Positions 33,781 through 44,482 of a stretch of DNA of 64,000 bases are shown piece by piece. The stretch is taken from assembly GCA_024704765.1 (NCBI GenBank), contig JAKMXF010000316.1, positions 310,001 to 374,000 on the forward strand, given 5' to 3'. Below the pieces are notes generated by a model. That model was not told the origin of the DNA, made no database searches, and saw only the letters and a program-made list of their open reading frames with translations. The stretch comes from Oopsacas minuta. Lineage: Eukaryota > Porifera > Hexactinellida > Lyssacinosida > Leucopsacidae. The translations under genes were made by a program, and so were the position numbers. Within the stretch, counting starts at the first letter, position 1; every line of letters begins with the position of its first letter.

Positions 33781-35940
33781 ATGGCTGAACCAATTGCTCC
33801 GATGACTCCCTCCGAATCCCGTCTCGATTTAGCGAGAATCCTGAAAGCAAATGGCAATTGCGTCGAAAGAACTCTCTATTATCTTAGCGATCTCCATGGA
33901 TTAGACGATGCCAAGCAGGCTAAACTTGAATTGATTTACGTAGAATACGAGATATGATTAGAACTTCAAAGAAATCACTTGAATCTTTGCATGGAGATTG
34001 GTGGCATTCTGAAATTTGCTCAGAATTATTTATAGCTTCACAAACCCCCCAAAAACTAAGTCGGTGCGCCAAAAGAAATAACTTATCAATCTTTCATTGC
34101 AACATCAGCGTTCCAGCATCTCTAGTGTCCTTGAGTCTATCAGGTCCATCTCGGTAATCGAAAAAACTCCTGAAATTACAATTGCAGCTCTTGCTTTGCA
34201 ATTGTCGTGCAATGAAGAAGACAATCGAGAAGTTGAAAGGGTATCTAAATCAATTGTGCAGGGAAAATTCTCTGGTCAATTCGGGCGTGCATCCAAAAGC
34301 AAAGAATTGGATGTGGAGAGGCATTATTTCTTTTGGATCTACTAGAGATTGGCAGGAGGAAGTATACTCTACTACGAAAACTTTTGTTATCTAATGAAAT
34401 TCACTTTCCTACATATCAAAGGGTGACCGATCATAGAAATAATTTAGTACTACAAAGTATGATTCAACTACACCCGAATCCTACAGCCCCAGTTGGTGTG
34501 TGTGTGTGTGTGTGTGCCATACGCTCAATTTGTCTACCATACATTTTGTAGAATTATGTCCACTCTACCGTCCCCTTCAAATGAGGATTTTCCTATCCGA
34601 TTTCAGATTGCTGATGGCTTAGATGGATCTGGAAAGCATACCGTACATAATCAACCAATACGAATACATCTACCAAATCGTCCATCCTATTTGCTTCAAA
34701 GCAATACACATTTTCAATTCTAGTGGAAGGAACCTTGGAAAAACAACTACCCGAATTCTCTATTCTCCCAACGTCCAATTTTCCTTCTTGCTGCCACAGA
34801 AAATCGTGACAATATTCACCAATTTATGAAAGATATCATCAATCCCGAAACAGATCAACTGAAGGACCAAGGTTTCTATTTTGCCGATGATAAACATATG
34901 TTTGTCGATGTTGTCCGATCAATGCTTGATGGTAAAATGGCAAGTATTCTCTCAGGAGCAGGAGGTGCGAGTTGCCAACTATGTACTGCAACGCAGAAAG
35001 AACTAAAAGATCGTGATTTATTTTTGCAAGGCTATCCCATCAATAGAAACATTTCAGACGCCATTCAATTATTTGGAGAACTGGAAGACGTTGATGTTTT
35101 CTTTTCATTACCAACAAATCAAAGATTTAACCTGACTCACCAACCATTGTCAACAATAGATATTCTACCTGCTTCTCCCTTACATTCCTATACGTGCATT
35201 TTAGATGGTTTAATTTACTTGTGTACCACCTGAATTGTAACAAGCTCACATGGTCGCCATCATCAAAAGAAATTAAAGACTCTATGATGGATGTGCGAAC
35301 CATAGTTCAAGAAGTAACAGGTCTAAGAATTGACCAACCAGACCCCAAAGGAGGTACTACTTCCATTGGTGGTGTGGCTCGAAGAGCTTTTTCAAATGAC
35401 TCCAAGTTTATTGAATGCGCAATGTCTTTGGTTAAGATTGATCATAAGGACTCACTTTGTAAATTGCACACACAATTATCTGTCATTCTGAGAATCATAA
35501 ATTCAGACAGAAAAATTGGGTAACCTTTGTACAGACACCTATCTCCTTATACCTCAATCCTTTCCCTGGGTGAACATTACACCGACTTTACATAAATTAC
35601 TAGCCCATTCTGGAGAAATACTGAGAGAGATGAACTTTGGGTATGGATTGAAATGCTTTAGCGAAGAAGGATCCGAAGCCTGCAACAAATTAATCAGGAA
35701 ATATAGGGAACATCCAGCAAGGAAAACTTCCTTCGAGGGTAATCTCATTGATATATTTGTCAGACCCTCATCTGAGAGCGATCCTGTTTAATGAAATATC
35801 GATCGACAGTGGTGTGCGAAAAGTGCGGAGAACACGGTCATACCCGAAGAGCTAAGTGCTGTAGAGACAATGCAACAGATTTATTAGAATCATCTATTGA
35901 TAATATCGTCAAGTGCCTTATTATTGATACGATATTGTAA
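33781..35940 (+). pseudogene. RAG1-like transposase, copy A, frameshifted
   Basis: A diverged relative of the copy-B transposase, spread over several frames. N-terminus MAEPIAPMTPSESRL at 33,781. The three catalytic acids are still visible: D in ADGLDGSGKH (34,613), D in MLDGKMAS (34,928) and E in SEEGSEACNK (35,675). The zinc ligands are also present: CQLC (34,973-34,984) and HKLLAH (35,591-35,608). After a shift near 35,790 a short tail encodes CEKCGEHGHTRRAKC, a CxxCx4Hx5C knuckle that copy B lacks; a CCHC tail is, from memory, a feature of RAG1-like transposases of animals. A GT microsatellite lies inside the coding region. Frameshifts near 33,945, 34,130, 34,340, 34,500, 34,690, 34,820, 35,220 and 35,520 make it inactive. 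Confidence 0.8.
34496..34516 (+). repeat. GT microsatellite inside the copy-A coding region
   Basis: An uninterrupted GT run of 21 bases. It falls where copy B encodes LSIGTCVSYHS; here the translation is VGVCVCV before the frame shifts to VYHTFCRIM. Expansion of a GTGTGT seed in the original codons probably contributed to the frameshift. Confidence 0.85.
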
Positions 35941-36396
35941 CAACGTAGTTTGCTGAATGTTAGTGAATAAATAATGCAATAAAACATCCCTTAATATAAG
36001 TGCTTATTGTTTTTATCCAGAAATTGTTAGAATTGATATATATATTAGCAAAAAAGATATGAATAAATTCTAAAAACGCATTTAGAAGTATTAAGTACAA
36101 AAGCAAAAATTGTGTAGACGTCATTTTATAAAAATTATGAGTAATTTTGAAATTCTAACAGTTGTAATTGCCTCCATGGATATGATATACTATACCCAAA
36201 TAATACAATTTATAGGGCTAACATTGTTATACAATCAGATATTAAAGAAAAACAAATTTCAGCATATAGCTATGACGTCAGAATATTATATATAGAAACC
36301 TTATAAAAACTTTGAATGCACTAAATGATTCCTAGCATATGATAACCAATATGCTGATAATACATTATATATGTCTATTTCAAAATCAAAATACTC

Positions 36397-36429
36397 ATTC
36401 TTTACTAACTCCCATTTTAAGCCACTGTG
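36397..36429 (-). repeat. 3' terminal repeat of RAG1-like copy A
   Basis: Reversed, it reads CACAGTGGCTTAAAATGGG, then AGTT, then AGTAAAGAAT from base 24. AAAATGG at bases 12-18 is also at exactly bases 12-18 of the copy-B 3' end. Confidence 0.7.
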
Positions 36430-36497
36430 CAGATTCAGCATATGAATTCCATGTTTTCTAGAGTATCATAGTACCTCAAGTACAAATCTTGATTCTA

Positions 36498-37065
36498 CTG
36501 GGTGTGCCAAATAACGGGCCCCGAGCACATTTCAAGGCACTTTGAAACTATTGGTCAAACAAACAATAATAATCTATATATTCTATGCAAAGATATGTTA
36601 GATAATCTAAAGACGAAGTAATAGAGTATTCAGTAGGAGTCTTAGCGCGTTCAGGGAATTTTTGAAACGCCTCCTTCAAGGAAATTAAACAACAATTTTG
36701 AATATTTTCGATGTTAAATTCGCCCTGGAAATCGAGAATTCATGGTTGAATTAAGAATTTTCAGACTGAGAGAAATGTTAAAAACCGAAATAGTAGGTCC
36801 GAAGACCGTAGAAGTCCTTCAGGAAAAATAGTCCTGAAGAATGTAATGGGAATTTTGGTCTAAAAATCCAAAAATGTTAAGATTGTAATTATGTTCATCT
36901 AGAACAGAAACTCGAATCCTCGTAGACTTTCAACCTACGCTAATAATAGCTTGTGTTCTTCTTGCACGCCATTTAGCTCTATAACTATAAGGTTTTGTTA
37001 ATCTCTCCTAAATATTATGCACATTCGAAGCTAATTGTTCGGGCTCGTTTGTTTGGCTCACCCTG
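36498..37065. repeat. Mariner-type MITE, 568 bp
   Basis: Left end CTGGGTGTGCCAAATAACGG preceded by TA (36,496-36,497); right end, reversed, CAGGGTGAGCCAAACAAACG followed by TA (37,066-37,067). CAGGGTG starts are common in mariner-family MITEs. No transposase recognised inside. Confidence 0.7.
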
Positions 37066-37769
37066 TACTATTTCACATCTTAGAGATAGTGTACAGGATA
37101 TCGACCACTCATATGTTTCTCCGGATCAAATGAGGCTTAAGGATTTAGGGTGAACAATTTTCGATTTTAATTCATTAGTGTCTGACTGGTTCGCAAGGAT
37201 CTAATATTATCTGGGTTGCACAAACTATATTAAAAAGAACAGTTTGCTATAAGTAATTCCTTCAAGGATACTTTATACTCTCAAAGATAATAAAATTTCA
37301 CAAGTATCCCATCTAGGAAAAAATGTGCAAATATATCATAGGGGAATAGCTCATTGGGCTACTTCTGTCACAATAGATGGACAAGTTTTGCTTATGTTTA
37401 GACTCTATTTACATACCTTGAGCCCAATTAGAGAAACAGATAACTTCATTTTATTTTTAACTCAAAAGGAATTTACAAAAACTGTTGTCAGTGTTGATCA
37501 CCAAAGGACTCCTCCTCTTTTGATCCATAAGTAAAAGCATTTACCTATCATACTGCAGTAGGTAATGATGTCATTACAATATGTTTTGATTATCTGAAAC
37601 TTCGGAAGCATATCGAAAAATGCCTAATTTTGAAGAAACTTTCCAGCTTTACTCAACAACAATTGACAAGATGTAAACTCCAGAATGCATGTTGCAGAGT
37701 ATTCGAGATTTTCGTGTGTACCTGTATGCACTAAATGTTTCGGATATACACGTACACATAGGCACAAAC
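37066..37769. other. Noncoding stretch
   Basis: Nothing recognised apart from short chance frames. Confidence 0.35.
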
Positions 37770-40320
37770 ACGGGGGGGTGCAGGGGGCATGCGCCCCTCC
37801 TAGAAAATTTTGGAAGGGGCCAGTAGGGTGGCTGTAACAACCGCGCCCGACATTAGATATTAACTCAAATTGTACTAATAAATATTGGTACAAATTAAAT
37901 ATATGGGTCATTTGAATTTCATACATATTATTTGTTGTTCCACTCCATCCTTGAGGCCACCTGGTTCTGTCTCACCGCTATGCCTTTGGAATCTCTCCAT
38001 TCGCCCACTACCCCTTGGATATCGACTTTGTCCAAGCGGTCAGCGTGCACGTGACAGATTGCTCCGTGATTGAAACGAGCTTGACCACATGTGCTTCTGA
38101 GGTAAGTCCTCAGCCTCCTCATAACAGAGAAGGCGCGCTCTGCAGTACAAGTGGTTGAGCTTGTACAAGGAGCAGACGTAAACAGGAACAAATGTTAGGT
38201 AGGACCACGCGCAACATGGAATCAGACTGAAATTCTGACACAAGTCCAGAACATGCCACTCATCTCTGTCCGGTCTGATTAGCCTCACTGTCTTCACCTC
38301 ACGTCTAAGGGCCTTGGCACCCACATCCGCTGTGAACACCTCACTAACAGTCCTGATGGCCACCTCTGATGCCTCAGTCTCTGGATAACGAATCAGAACA
38401 TCTTCTAGGGCCACAATAGCCTCGTCCACATGGAAACGTTCTTCGATCTCATCGAGAGCAGTTTGAAAGAGAGCCCTATACTGAGACATGAAGTACGTCT
38501 CAAAGTCGGACTCAGTAACTGGAACTATTCTCCCTCCAATACGACGTCTCTCTGAAATATTCAGACCCCGTGGAACAGTGGGAGCCTCTAGGTCCATTTC
38601 CTCGGAAGTAGCTTTGCACTGGCGATAGAACTCACCACCTTGGACAACAGCCTCAAGATGCAGTAGTCTAGCTAGCGTCGCGAAGAACTTTCTGGTCTCT
38701 GAAATCGTGATGTTGACTCCTTGAACTCACTTGTGTATTGGATGCACTATCTCGAACAGCCGCATCAGAGTATTCAAAGAAAAGAAAACATAGAAGTCGC
38801 TAAGGTTGTTGATGTGAATGAGGGCTGCTTGCTTGTCTTCTCTTTTTCCTTCCGAGATTTGCAGCTGGAACCAATCCAGTAAGTGTACTTAGTTCTGAAG
38901 TATTGCTCTCACAGCCGGCATCCGCTTGACCCATCGCGTTGAACACAACTTCTTCAACTTCTCAGTCTCCACATAATCTTCCAGCCCGTTCTCGAATTCA
39001 GTGAACGAAGCAAGCCTTCTCGAGCTACTCTTCACATAGACAGTCACTGACTGTATTATGTCAATGCATCTCTTCATGGAAGCACCCTGTCTCACAGCTT
39101 CCTGCAGGACCAGGTTGAGGCAGTGTCCCTTACAATATAAAAACCGTGCAAACGGATATTTGCTTCTCAGGCGGGTTCGAACTCCCTTGCTCTTGCCCGT
39201 CATTGAAGCTGCACCATCAAATGCCATCCCACACATTCCCTGAAAGTCAAGACCTATTGCAGTTAGAGATACCTCAGCCAGCTTCGCCAGTGCTTCCCCA
39301 GTAGTTTCAGCTGTCTCTGCGAATCCGAGGAATTGTTCAGACACTTCAAAGGTTTCTGGGTGAACGATACGCACAGCGAAAACAACCTGCTCCTTCACTG
39401 TGATATCCTCAGATTCGTCCATTAACAGAGACCAATACCCACAATAGCGAACATCTTGGACTATTTTCGTAGCACCATGTGTGACAAAGTCAGCAACACA
39501 TCATTCTGAGTGTCCCAGTTAGTCCAAGTGTATTTGCTACTGTCCTGGGTTGACGATCGGCAGATCCACTCTGCGATAGAGGGGTCGAACCTTCCGCACA
39601 GCTTGAGTAACTCGGTAGCATTACCGGAGTTTTGAGGGTGTCCACAAAACGGAAGTCCTTGTCTGGCCAAAAATCTGTAACACTAGAATATTGCAGTCAT
39701 AGCGGCTCTTCCCTAGATTTTTGACGCCTTGAATGCCTCGCTGAGCAGGCTAGCAGTATCATTCCCTTGTTGCAAGGTTGTAAAAGCAACTAGAGCCTTG
39801 GCATGTGCTTCGCTTCGCTCATGTTTTTGAAAACTTCTAGTAGAGTGTTTCCCATCCGACTTCATAGCTCCAGACAGCGCTTTCTTCCAGTTGGAAAACC
39901 CAGTTACGGTGAATTTTGCAGAAAACCGGTCAGTGGGAGACCAGCGTTTACCTTCTGTCATCCACGAGCACATGTTGCAAAACATTCCCCGTCCCTTGCT
40001 ACAAGCCACGGAAAGGTTATCTTTCACTCTTCTCGAAACTGACGTCCTTTCATCCTGGACTGAGTCTGTCCGCTGCCCTGAGAGGTTTGGGGCTGCTGGG
40101 TGAGAACATTGGCATCCGTTTTAGGGTGTGAATGTCCATGCTGATGAGTGCAAACCATGAGCTGACTCATCAAAGATTATCTTGAAGCTCCTGATACGAT
40201 TTTACATTTCTTAGATATGGGAGAAGCGGATTGAGACATATTAATACTATAATGCTAATAACAAATATATAAGATACAAATAATAATGCAAAAAATACTC
40301 ATCGGAACTTCGCGCCCCCC
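37770..40320 (-). mobile_element. hAT element, ends approximate
   Basis: The interval is set by a ZMYM1-like transposase pseudogene flanked by CG-rich tracts, GGGGGGCATGCG-like words near 37,785 and GCGCCCCCCTC near 40,311, as in other hAT copies here. I could not identify exact tips or an 8-bp duplication. Confidence 0.5.
37928..40027 (-). pseudogene. hAT transposase, ZMYM1/THAP0-like, fragmented
   Basis: Read from 40,027 down. 40,027-39,713: TTF-type finger, MFCNMCSWM, FSNWKKALSG and FQKHERSEAH. 39,670-39,461: ARQGLPFCGHPQN, the usual LARQGLxxRGH block, here with Cys for Arg. 39,422-38,889: the core, MDESEDITVKEQVV, MCGMAFDGAASMTGKSKGV, CKGHCLNLVLQEAV and LCSTRWVKRM. 38,597-38,040 continues the insertion domain. 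38,191-37,928: the dimerisation domain with STTCTAERAFSVMRRLRTYL. At least four frame changes or stops, so inactive. Compared with the hAT at 6.5-9.3 kb the core is more ZMYM1-like and less AT-rich in codon use. Confidence 0.8.
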
Positions 40321-41237
40321 TCTTTTTCATCACAAAGCATAAAACTTTTCGCCCATGCATACATACGAATACTGTTTTAATGTATTAGAGTTTACCATAG
40401 CATATGAGTCGTTTATACAATGCCCTGTGTATTTCTAAGGCATTGTGGTTATAGGTATTCAAATATTATCTAAAACTTGTCAACGTAACATCACGATGCA
40501 TTCGTGTTTATAGCTTCATTTTCTGGATATAGGTCTCAATATTTTGTTTGTTTTTATAGTTCCATTACATTACTCTTCATTTTATTTGCTGACTTATTTG
40601 TTTAGTTCTTTTCTTGCCCTTGTTTCTCACAAAGATAATATGTCACTCATATCTTTGCTATGGATAGTTTATCTTGTGCTGATAACCTGGCATTAATTTC
40701 ATAATTTGTCCCGAAATCATATTTACAATGTGACTCTAGTTATTGCATGTTAGATTACTTATTTTACATATGATAAACAGTGTTCTCTTTCGATTTTCGT
40801 TCTCCAATACGGAAATTTAAATAGTGTAACACATTAGACGGTATACTTGACAAAAAATTCGTTAATCTTGTAGCTATCATAGACAAGCAAGATAGATAGC
40901 AAATGAACTGTAACTCGATACAGCTGGTTTGTACTAATCCAAACAAATCACACATAAACAACCCATATACTATAGTAAACTCTAATACATTAAAAATATT
41001 CGTGGTACGCGTACACACAAAACACTTAGTGTATACACGTACACACGAAAATCTCTAATACACTGCAACATGTACACCTAATTATAACAGCGATATCTTG
41101 TCACAGGACTCAATAGTATGATGATGTTATAGTGTGCGATCAATATCAAGGGTGGAAGCTTTTAGAGTGATGAAAAAAGTATCTCAAAGCACTGAAGTAT
41201 TTCACTTGCAATTTATGTGAAAAACAATGAACTAGTA
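40321..41237. other. Noncoding stretch
   Basis: No gene recognised. A plus-strand ACACTTAGTGTATACACG word near 41,021 is locally palindromic. A minus-strand frame at 40,764-41,018 has no family features. Confidence 0.35.
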
Positions 41238-42019
41238 CGAGGGGCACTCAATAAGTTTTGAGCCTGACTATGTTGCGAGCACTTTTATAAGTAAACCATT
41301 ACTTGTTTCGAATAAACATGCGATAAATATACTTCACTGAAAATCTTGTAACTTTATCTTGTATACTTTTCAGATAGCAGTAGTTTTATTATCTAGGATT
41401 CCTTAGTTACAAAATCCTCAATACAGTTATCAAAGCCTGATATTCGTACTATAATACTTTTTCAGTTCCAACTTTTAAAAACAATAAAAGAATGTCACGA
41501 AAATTTGTGTACTGCCTTTCCAAATAACAAGGTATCTGCGGCGACAGTGAAAAGATGGTACAGAGAATTTAAGTGTGGGAATTTTCATCTTGAAGACCAA
41601 CCCCACCCTGGACCACCCCCATACGCTGTTACAGAGGGAATTGTTGAGTCAATTGAGCACATGGTGATAGCAGACCCAAATGTTACATATGAGAGGATTC
41701 AGCACGAAATTGGCATTTCATCCGGGACAGTCCACACCGTTTTACGCCATTCCCTTCAGCTACGTAAACTTTGTGCCCGTTGGATCCCACATCAGCTTCA
41801 TCCTGAGCAGAAGCAGAATCGAGTGAAATGGTGACATGAAATTCTTAAAAAATTCAACAATGGCAACAGTAGAGATGTTTCCAAGATAATAACTGGTGAT
41901 GAAACATGGATCTAGCACTATGATCCAGAAACAAAGCTGCAGAGCCGTCAATGGTGTGAAATTGGAGAAGGTCCCCCAACAAAGGTTCGCAGAACTCAGT
42001 ACACCAAGGAACAAATGTA

Positions 42020-43962
42020 CAGTACACTCCCGCTTACCGGGACACCTCGGGGATTTGGCCAAGGTGTCCCAGTAAGAGGGAGTGTCCGTCACTCCGAATA
42101 ACACATCACTATTGCAAGATCTATACCAGCAAACATAGTAGTTAACAAGTCTGAGCTGCGTAATATGTCTGCTCAAATATATATAATCGAAAAAGAATCC
42201 TAATCCAAGAATATCCAAGATAATCTGAGGCGTCGGGGACTTGGGAGCGAAGTCGGATATCTTGGTCTGCACAAGCTCGGATACCCTGCGACCACGCACG
42301 AGCTCTTCATAGGCATCGAGGTCCATCGATCCGTTCAGGATTCCCACATCACCTCGACCCGTAGCGTACAGCAGGAGCGTTTCGATGGCTTGCGCGGCCG
42401 CGGCAGAGGACGAACAGGTGTGGGCTCCTCATCCTCACAGTCGGTTTTTTGCGGATCCTCCTCCCTCACCTTGCCAACCGTCGCCATAGCCTCCTTCACC
42501 AGCTGCGTGATTGTCTTCGTAGGTGCAAAGACAATCCCGGCATCAGCAGCCTCCATGCCCTGTAGCTCAAGCTCCTCCAATGTGACTTCTGGCATGCCAA
42601 TGTTGGCTACTGGACCCTCGTTTCGCATGAACCCACATTTAGAGAAGCACCTAGAAATAGTCCTCGACAGTACTTGATTCCAAGCCCTTGTGGCCCAGCA
42701 TATCACGAGTACAATACTGATGGTCTTGTAGGGATCTTCAGAGTTCGCATTCTGGAACTTCTGCTTGAATTGTAAAGCACGTGATTGTGGAGGCTTTTTC
42801 TGTACAACAGCTTGAAAGTCTGAATTACCCCAGCATCGAGCGGTTGAGTATAGCTCGTTGTGTTTTTGGGGAAGAACACAACCTTGGTGTGCTTCAACGG
42901 GACGTTATCGGCAGTAGAATTATGCACACTGGCATTATCCATAAACAGCAGAACTTTCCTGTTCTGCTCCTTCTTCCCCTTCTGTGTCAAACCACTGCAG
43001 GAAGTCAGTGAATAGTTGACTAGTCATCCATGAAGATTTTTGTGCTCGATAGTGGACCGGAATCCTCTTCATATCCGCATCCTTCAGAGCCCTCGGCTTC
43101 TCGCTCTTGCCTATCAGGGTAGGTTTCATCTTTTCGCCAGACCATGAGCAGGTGAGGAGGAGGGTAACTCTGTCTTTGAACTTCTTTGAGCCATGGGCAG
43201 TGTCACCCTGAAACATCAGAGATTTCTTCGAGCACGTCTTGAAAAATAGTCCAGTCTCATCAGTGTTATAAATGTCCTCCTCCTTGCAACCCTTGATGAT
43301 CTCCCTAAGCTCCTCCTTCCAGTTCTCCACAGTGAGAACATTGACACTCTTGGCTTCTCCAGAAACAGCCTTAGCCGAGATCCCGTGCCTGTCTTTCAGG
43401 CGAGATAGCCATCCTTCAGAGGCTTTGAAATCCTCCAGTCCGAGCTCGCGAGCCTCCTCCTCAGGCAATTGGTATAGCATAGGGCCGGTGACCGTCTCAC
43501 CTTGTTCACGCGCCAGTCTTAGAAATTCCAACACCACCCCTCGATTTCTTTGTACTTAGCTTCCACCTTCACGCGCTTGCGTTTGGAGCCAAGCTTTACT
43601 GCAGCCTGCCGCACTTCATTCTTGTTCTTTTTTATCCTCCCAATAGAGCTCTTACCCACTTCGAAGTGCTCAGCCACCTTGCGAAGACTACTGCCAGGCT
43701 GCTCCAGCATGTCTAGAACTGCCTTGCGCTGCTCACACGTCAGCAGAGCGTACTTGGGTTGCGACTTATGGGCCATAAAAGAGAACCACTAAAACAGAGA
43801 TCAGTACATACCAAAAATCTAGGAGAATTTGGTGTCCCGGTAAGCGAGATTCGTCCCGGTACGAGGGAGGCATTTGTGTGGGATGGAACCAAATTTCCGG
43901 GAAGATGTCCCGGTAAGAGGGTGTCCCGGTACGACGGTGTCCCGGTAAGCGGGAGTGTACTG
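42020..43962 (-). mobile_element. Tigger element nested in the mariner
   Basis: 1,943 bases with perfect 27-bp inverted ends (start CAGTACACTCCCGCTTACC, continuing GGGACACC), flanked by TA at 42,018-42,019 and 43,963-43,964. Removing the element and one TA rejoins the mariner sequence. Extra copies of GGTGTCCCGGTA lie inside the right end (43,830-43,935), a subterminal repeat cluster. The perfect ends point to a recent insertion. Confidence 0.93.
42335..43776 (-). pseudogene. Tigger transposase, three frameshifts
   Basis: Starts at ATG 43,776. Residues 1-60 are a CENP-B/psq-type HTH (CEQRKAVLDMLEQPGSSLRK, VGKSSIGRIKKN). A one-base shift at 43,519-43,537 leads into the second HTH (SEGWLSRLKDRHGIS) and the DDE core (42,935-43,537): IYNTDETGLFFKT with the first Asp. 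A shift near 42,960 leads to the block KVLLFMDNASVHNS, with the second Asp (42,703-42,990), then VVFFPKNTTSYTQPLDAGVI with the third. Another shift near 42,705 gives the C-terminal part RAWNQVLSRTISRCFSKCGF. About 480 residues in all, as usual for Tigger. Three single-base lesions with otherwise clean sequence suggest recent inactivation or sequencing errors. Confidence 0.9.
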
Positions 43963-44482
43963 TATGCAATTTTCTAATACAACGGGTGTTAAAACTGTTG
44001 TACCTCTTGAACCTGGTAAGACAATTAATTCAACCTGGTATACAGAGAGTTGTTTGCCTCTAGTCATAAAAGCAATAAATTTACAGCGTCCTGGCACAGG
44101 ATCAAGGGGAACTTTTTTGCACCACGATAATGCAGTTCTCATACATCAAAAATGACAAGACAATTCATTGAAGAATCAGGACTACATATTTTGTCCACCC
44201 CCCTTATTCTCCAGATCTATCACCCTGCGACTTCTGGCTCTTTCCTAGAATAAAAAAATACCTTAAAGGCAGAAATTTTTCATCGAATTCTGAACTTGGG
44301 GGCCCTCAGAGAAGTGATCAGCGACATTAACAAAAAGAATTTAAAGAAGCTAATCAAGCTTGGTTTAAACGAATGAACAAGTGTATTCAAGCTAATGGAT
44401 GCTATTTCGAACAATTATAGTAAAATAAATATAGATTGGTGATTTTTGATACTTAGGCTCAAAAGTTATTGAGTACCCCTCG

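Larger units (their letters stand above)
33069..36429 (+). mobile_element. RAG1/Transib-superfamily element, copy A (decayed)
   Basis: A 3,361-base element with ends CACAGTGGCTTAGTAG at 33,069 and, reversed from 36,429, CACAGTGGCTTAAAATGGG. The first twelve bases of both ends are identical. A second shared block, AGTAAAGAAT, starts at base 15 of the 5' end and base 24 of the 3' end. The layout, a 712-base leader, a transposase of about 2.2 kb and a 489-base trailer, matches copy B at 55,185-58,298. The flanking pentamers TCTCA and CAGAT differ, so no target duplication survives. The transposase has many frameshifts. The 5' limit is supported by the end match and by hAT coding ending there; without a duplication it stays provisional. 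Confidence 0.7.
41460..44420 (+). pseudogene. Mariner transposase, split by the nested Tigger
   Basis: First part (41,460-42,017): HTH_48-like VSAATVKRWYREFKCGNFHL, a second HTH, ISSGTVHTVLRH, then a stop after QNRVKW and the catalytic block IITGDETW with a further stop next to it. The Tigger is inserted after the codons KEQM. The second part (43,965-44,420): STWYTESCLPLVI, FLHHDNA with the second Asp, and SPCDFWLFPRIKKYLKGRNF with the third, then the tail MNKCIQANGCYFEQL ending at TAG 44,418. D..D34D spacing is that of a mariner. Stops and frame changes show the copy was decaying, and the insertion finished it. Confidence 0.87.
41238..44482 (+). mobile_element. Mariner element, interrupted by a Tigger
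   Basis: Left end CGAGGGGCACTCAATAAG and right end, reversed, CGAGGGGTACTCAATAAC; 25 of 27 terminal bases agree. TA precedes the left end (41,236-41,237); the right flank has CA, probably a mutated TA. After removing the nested Tigger and its duplicated TA the mariner is 1,300 bases, the normal size for the family. Confidence 0.9.

Noticed and set aside
39803-40131. Several plus-strand frames of 70-80 codons
   Set aside because: They are shadows of the minus-strand TTF finger of the hAT at 37.9-40.0 kb.
42390-43792. Plus-strand frames of 70-95 codons across the nested Tigger
   Set aside because: They are shadows of the Tigger transposase, whose GC-richer codons leave the opposite strand open.
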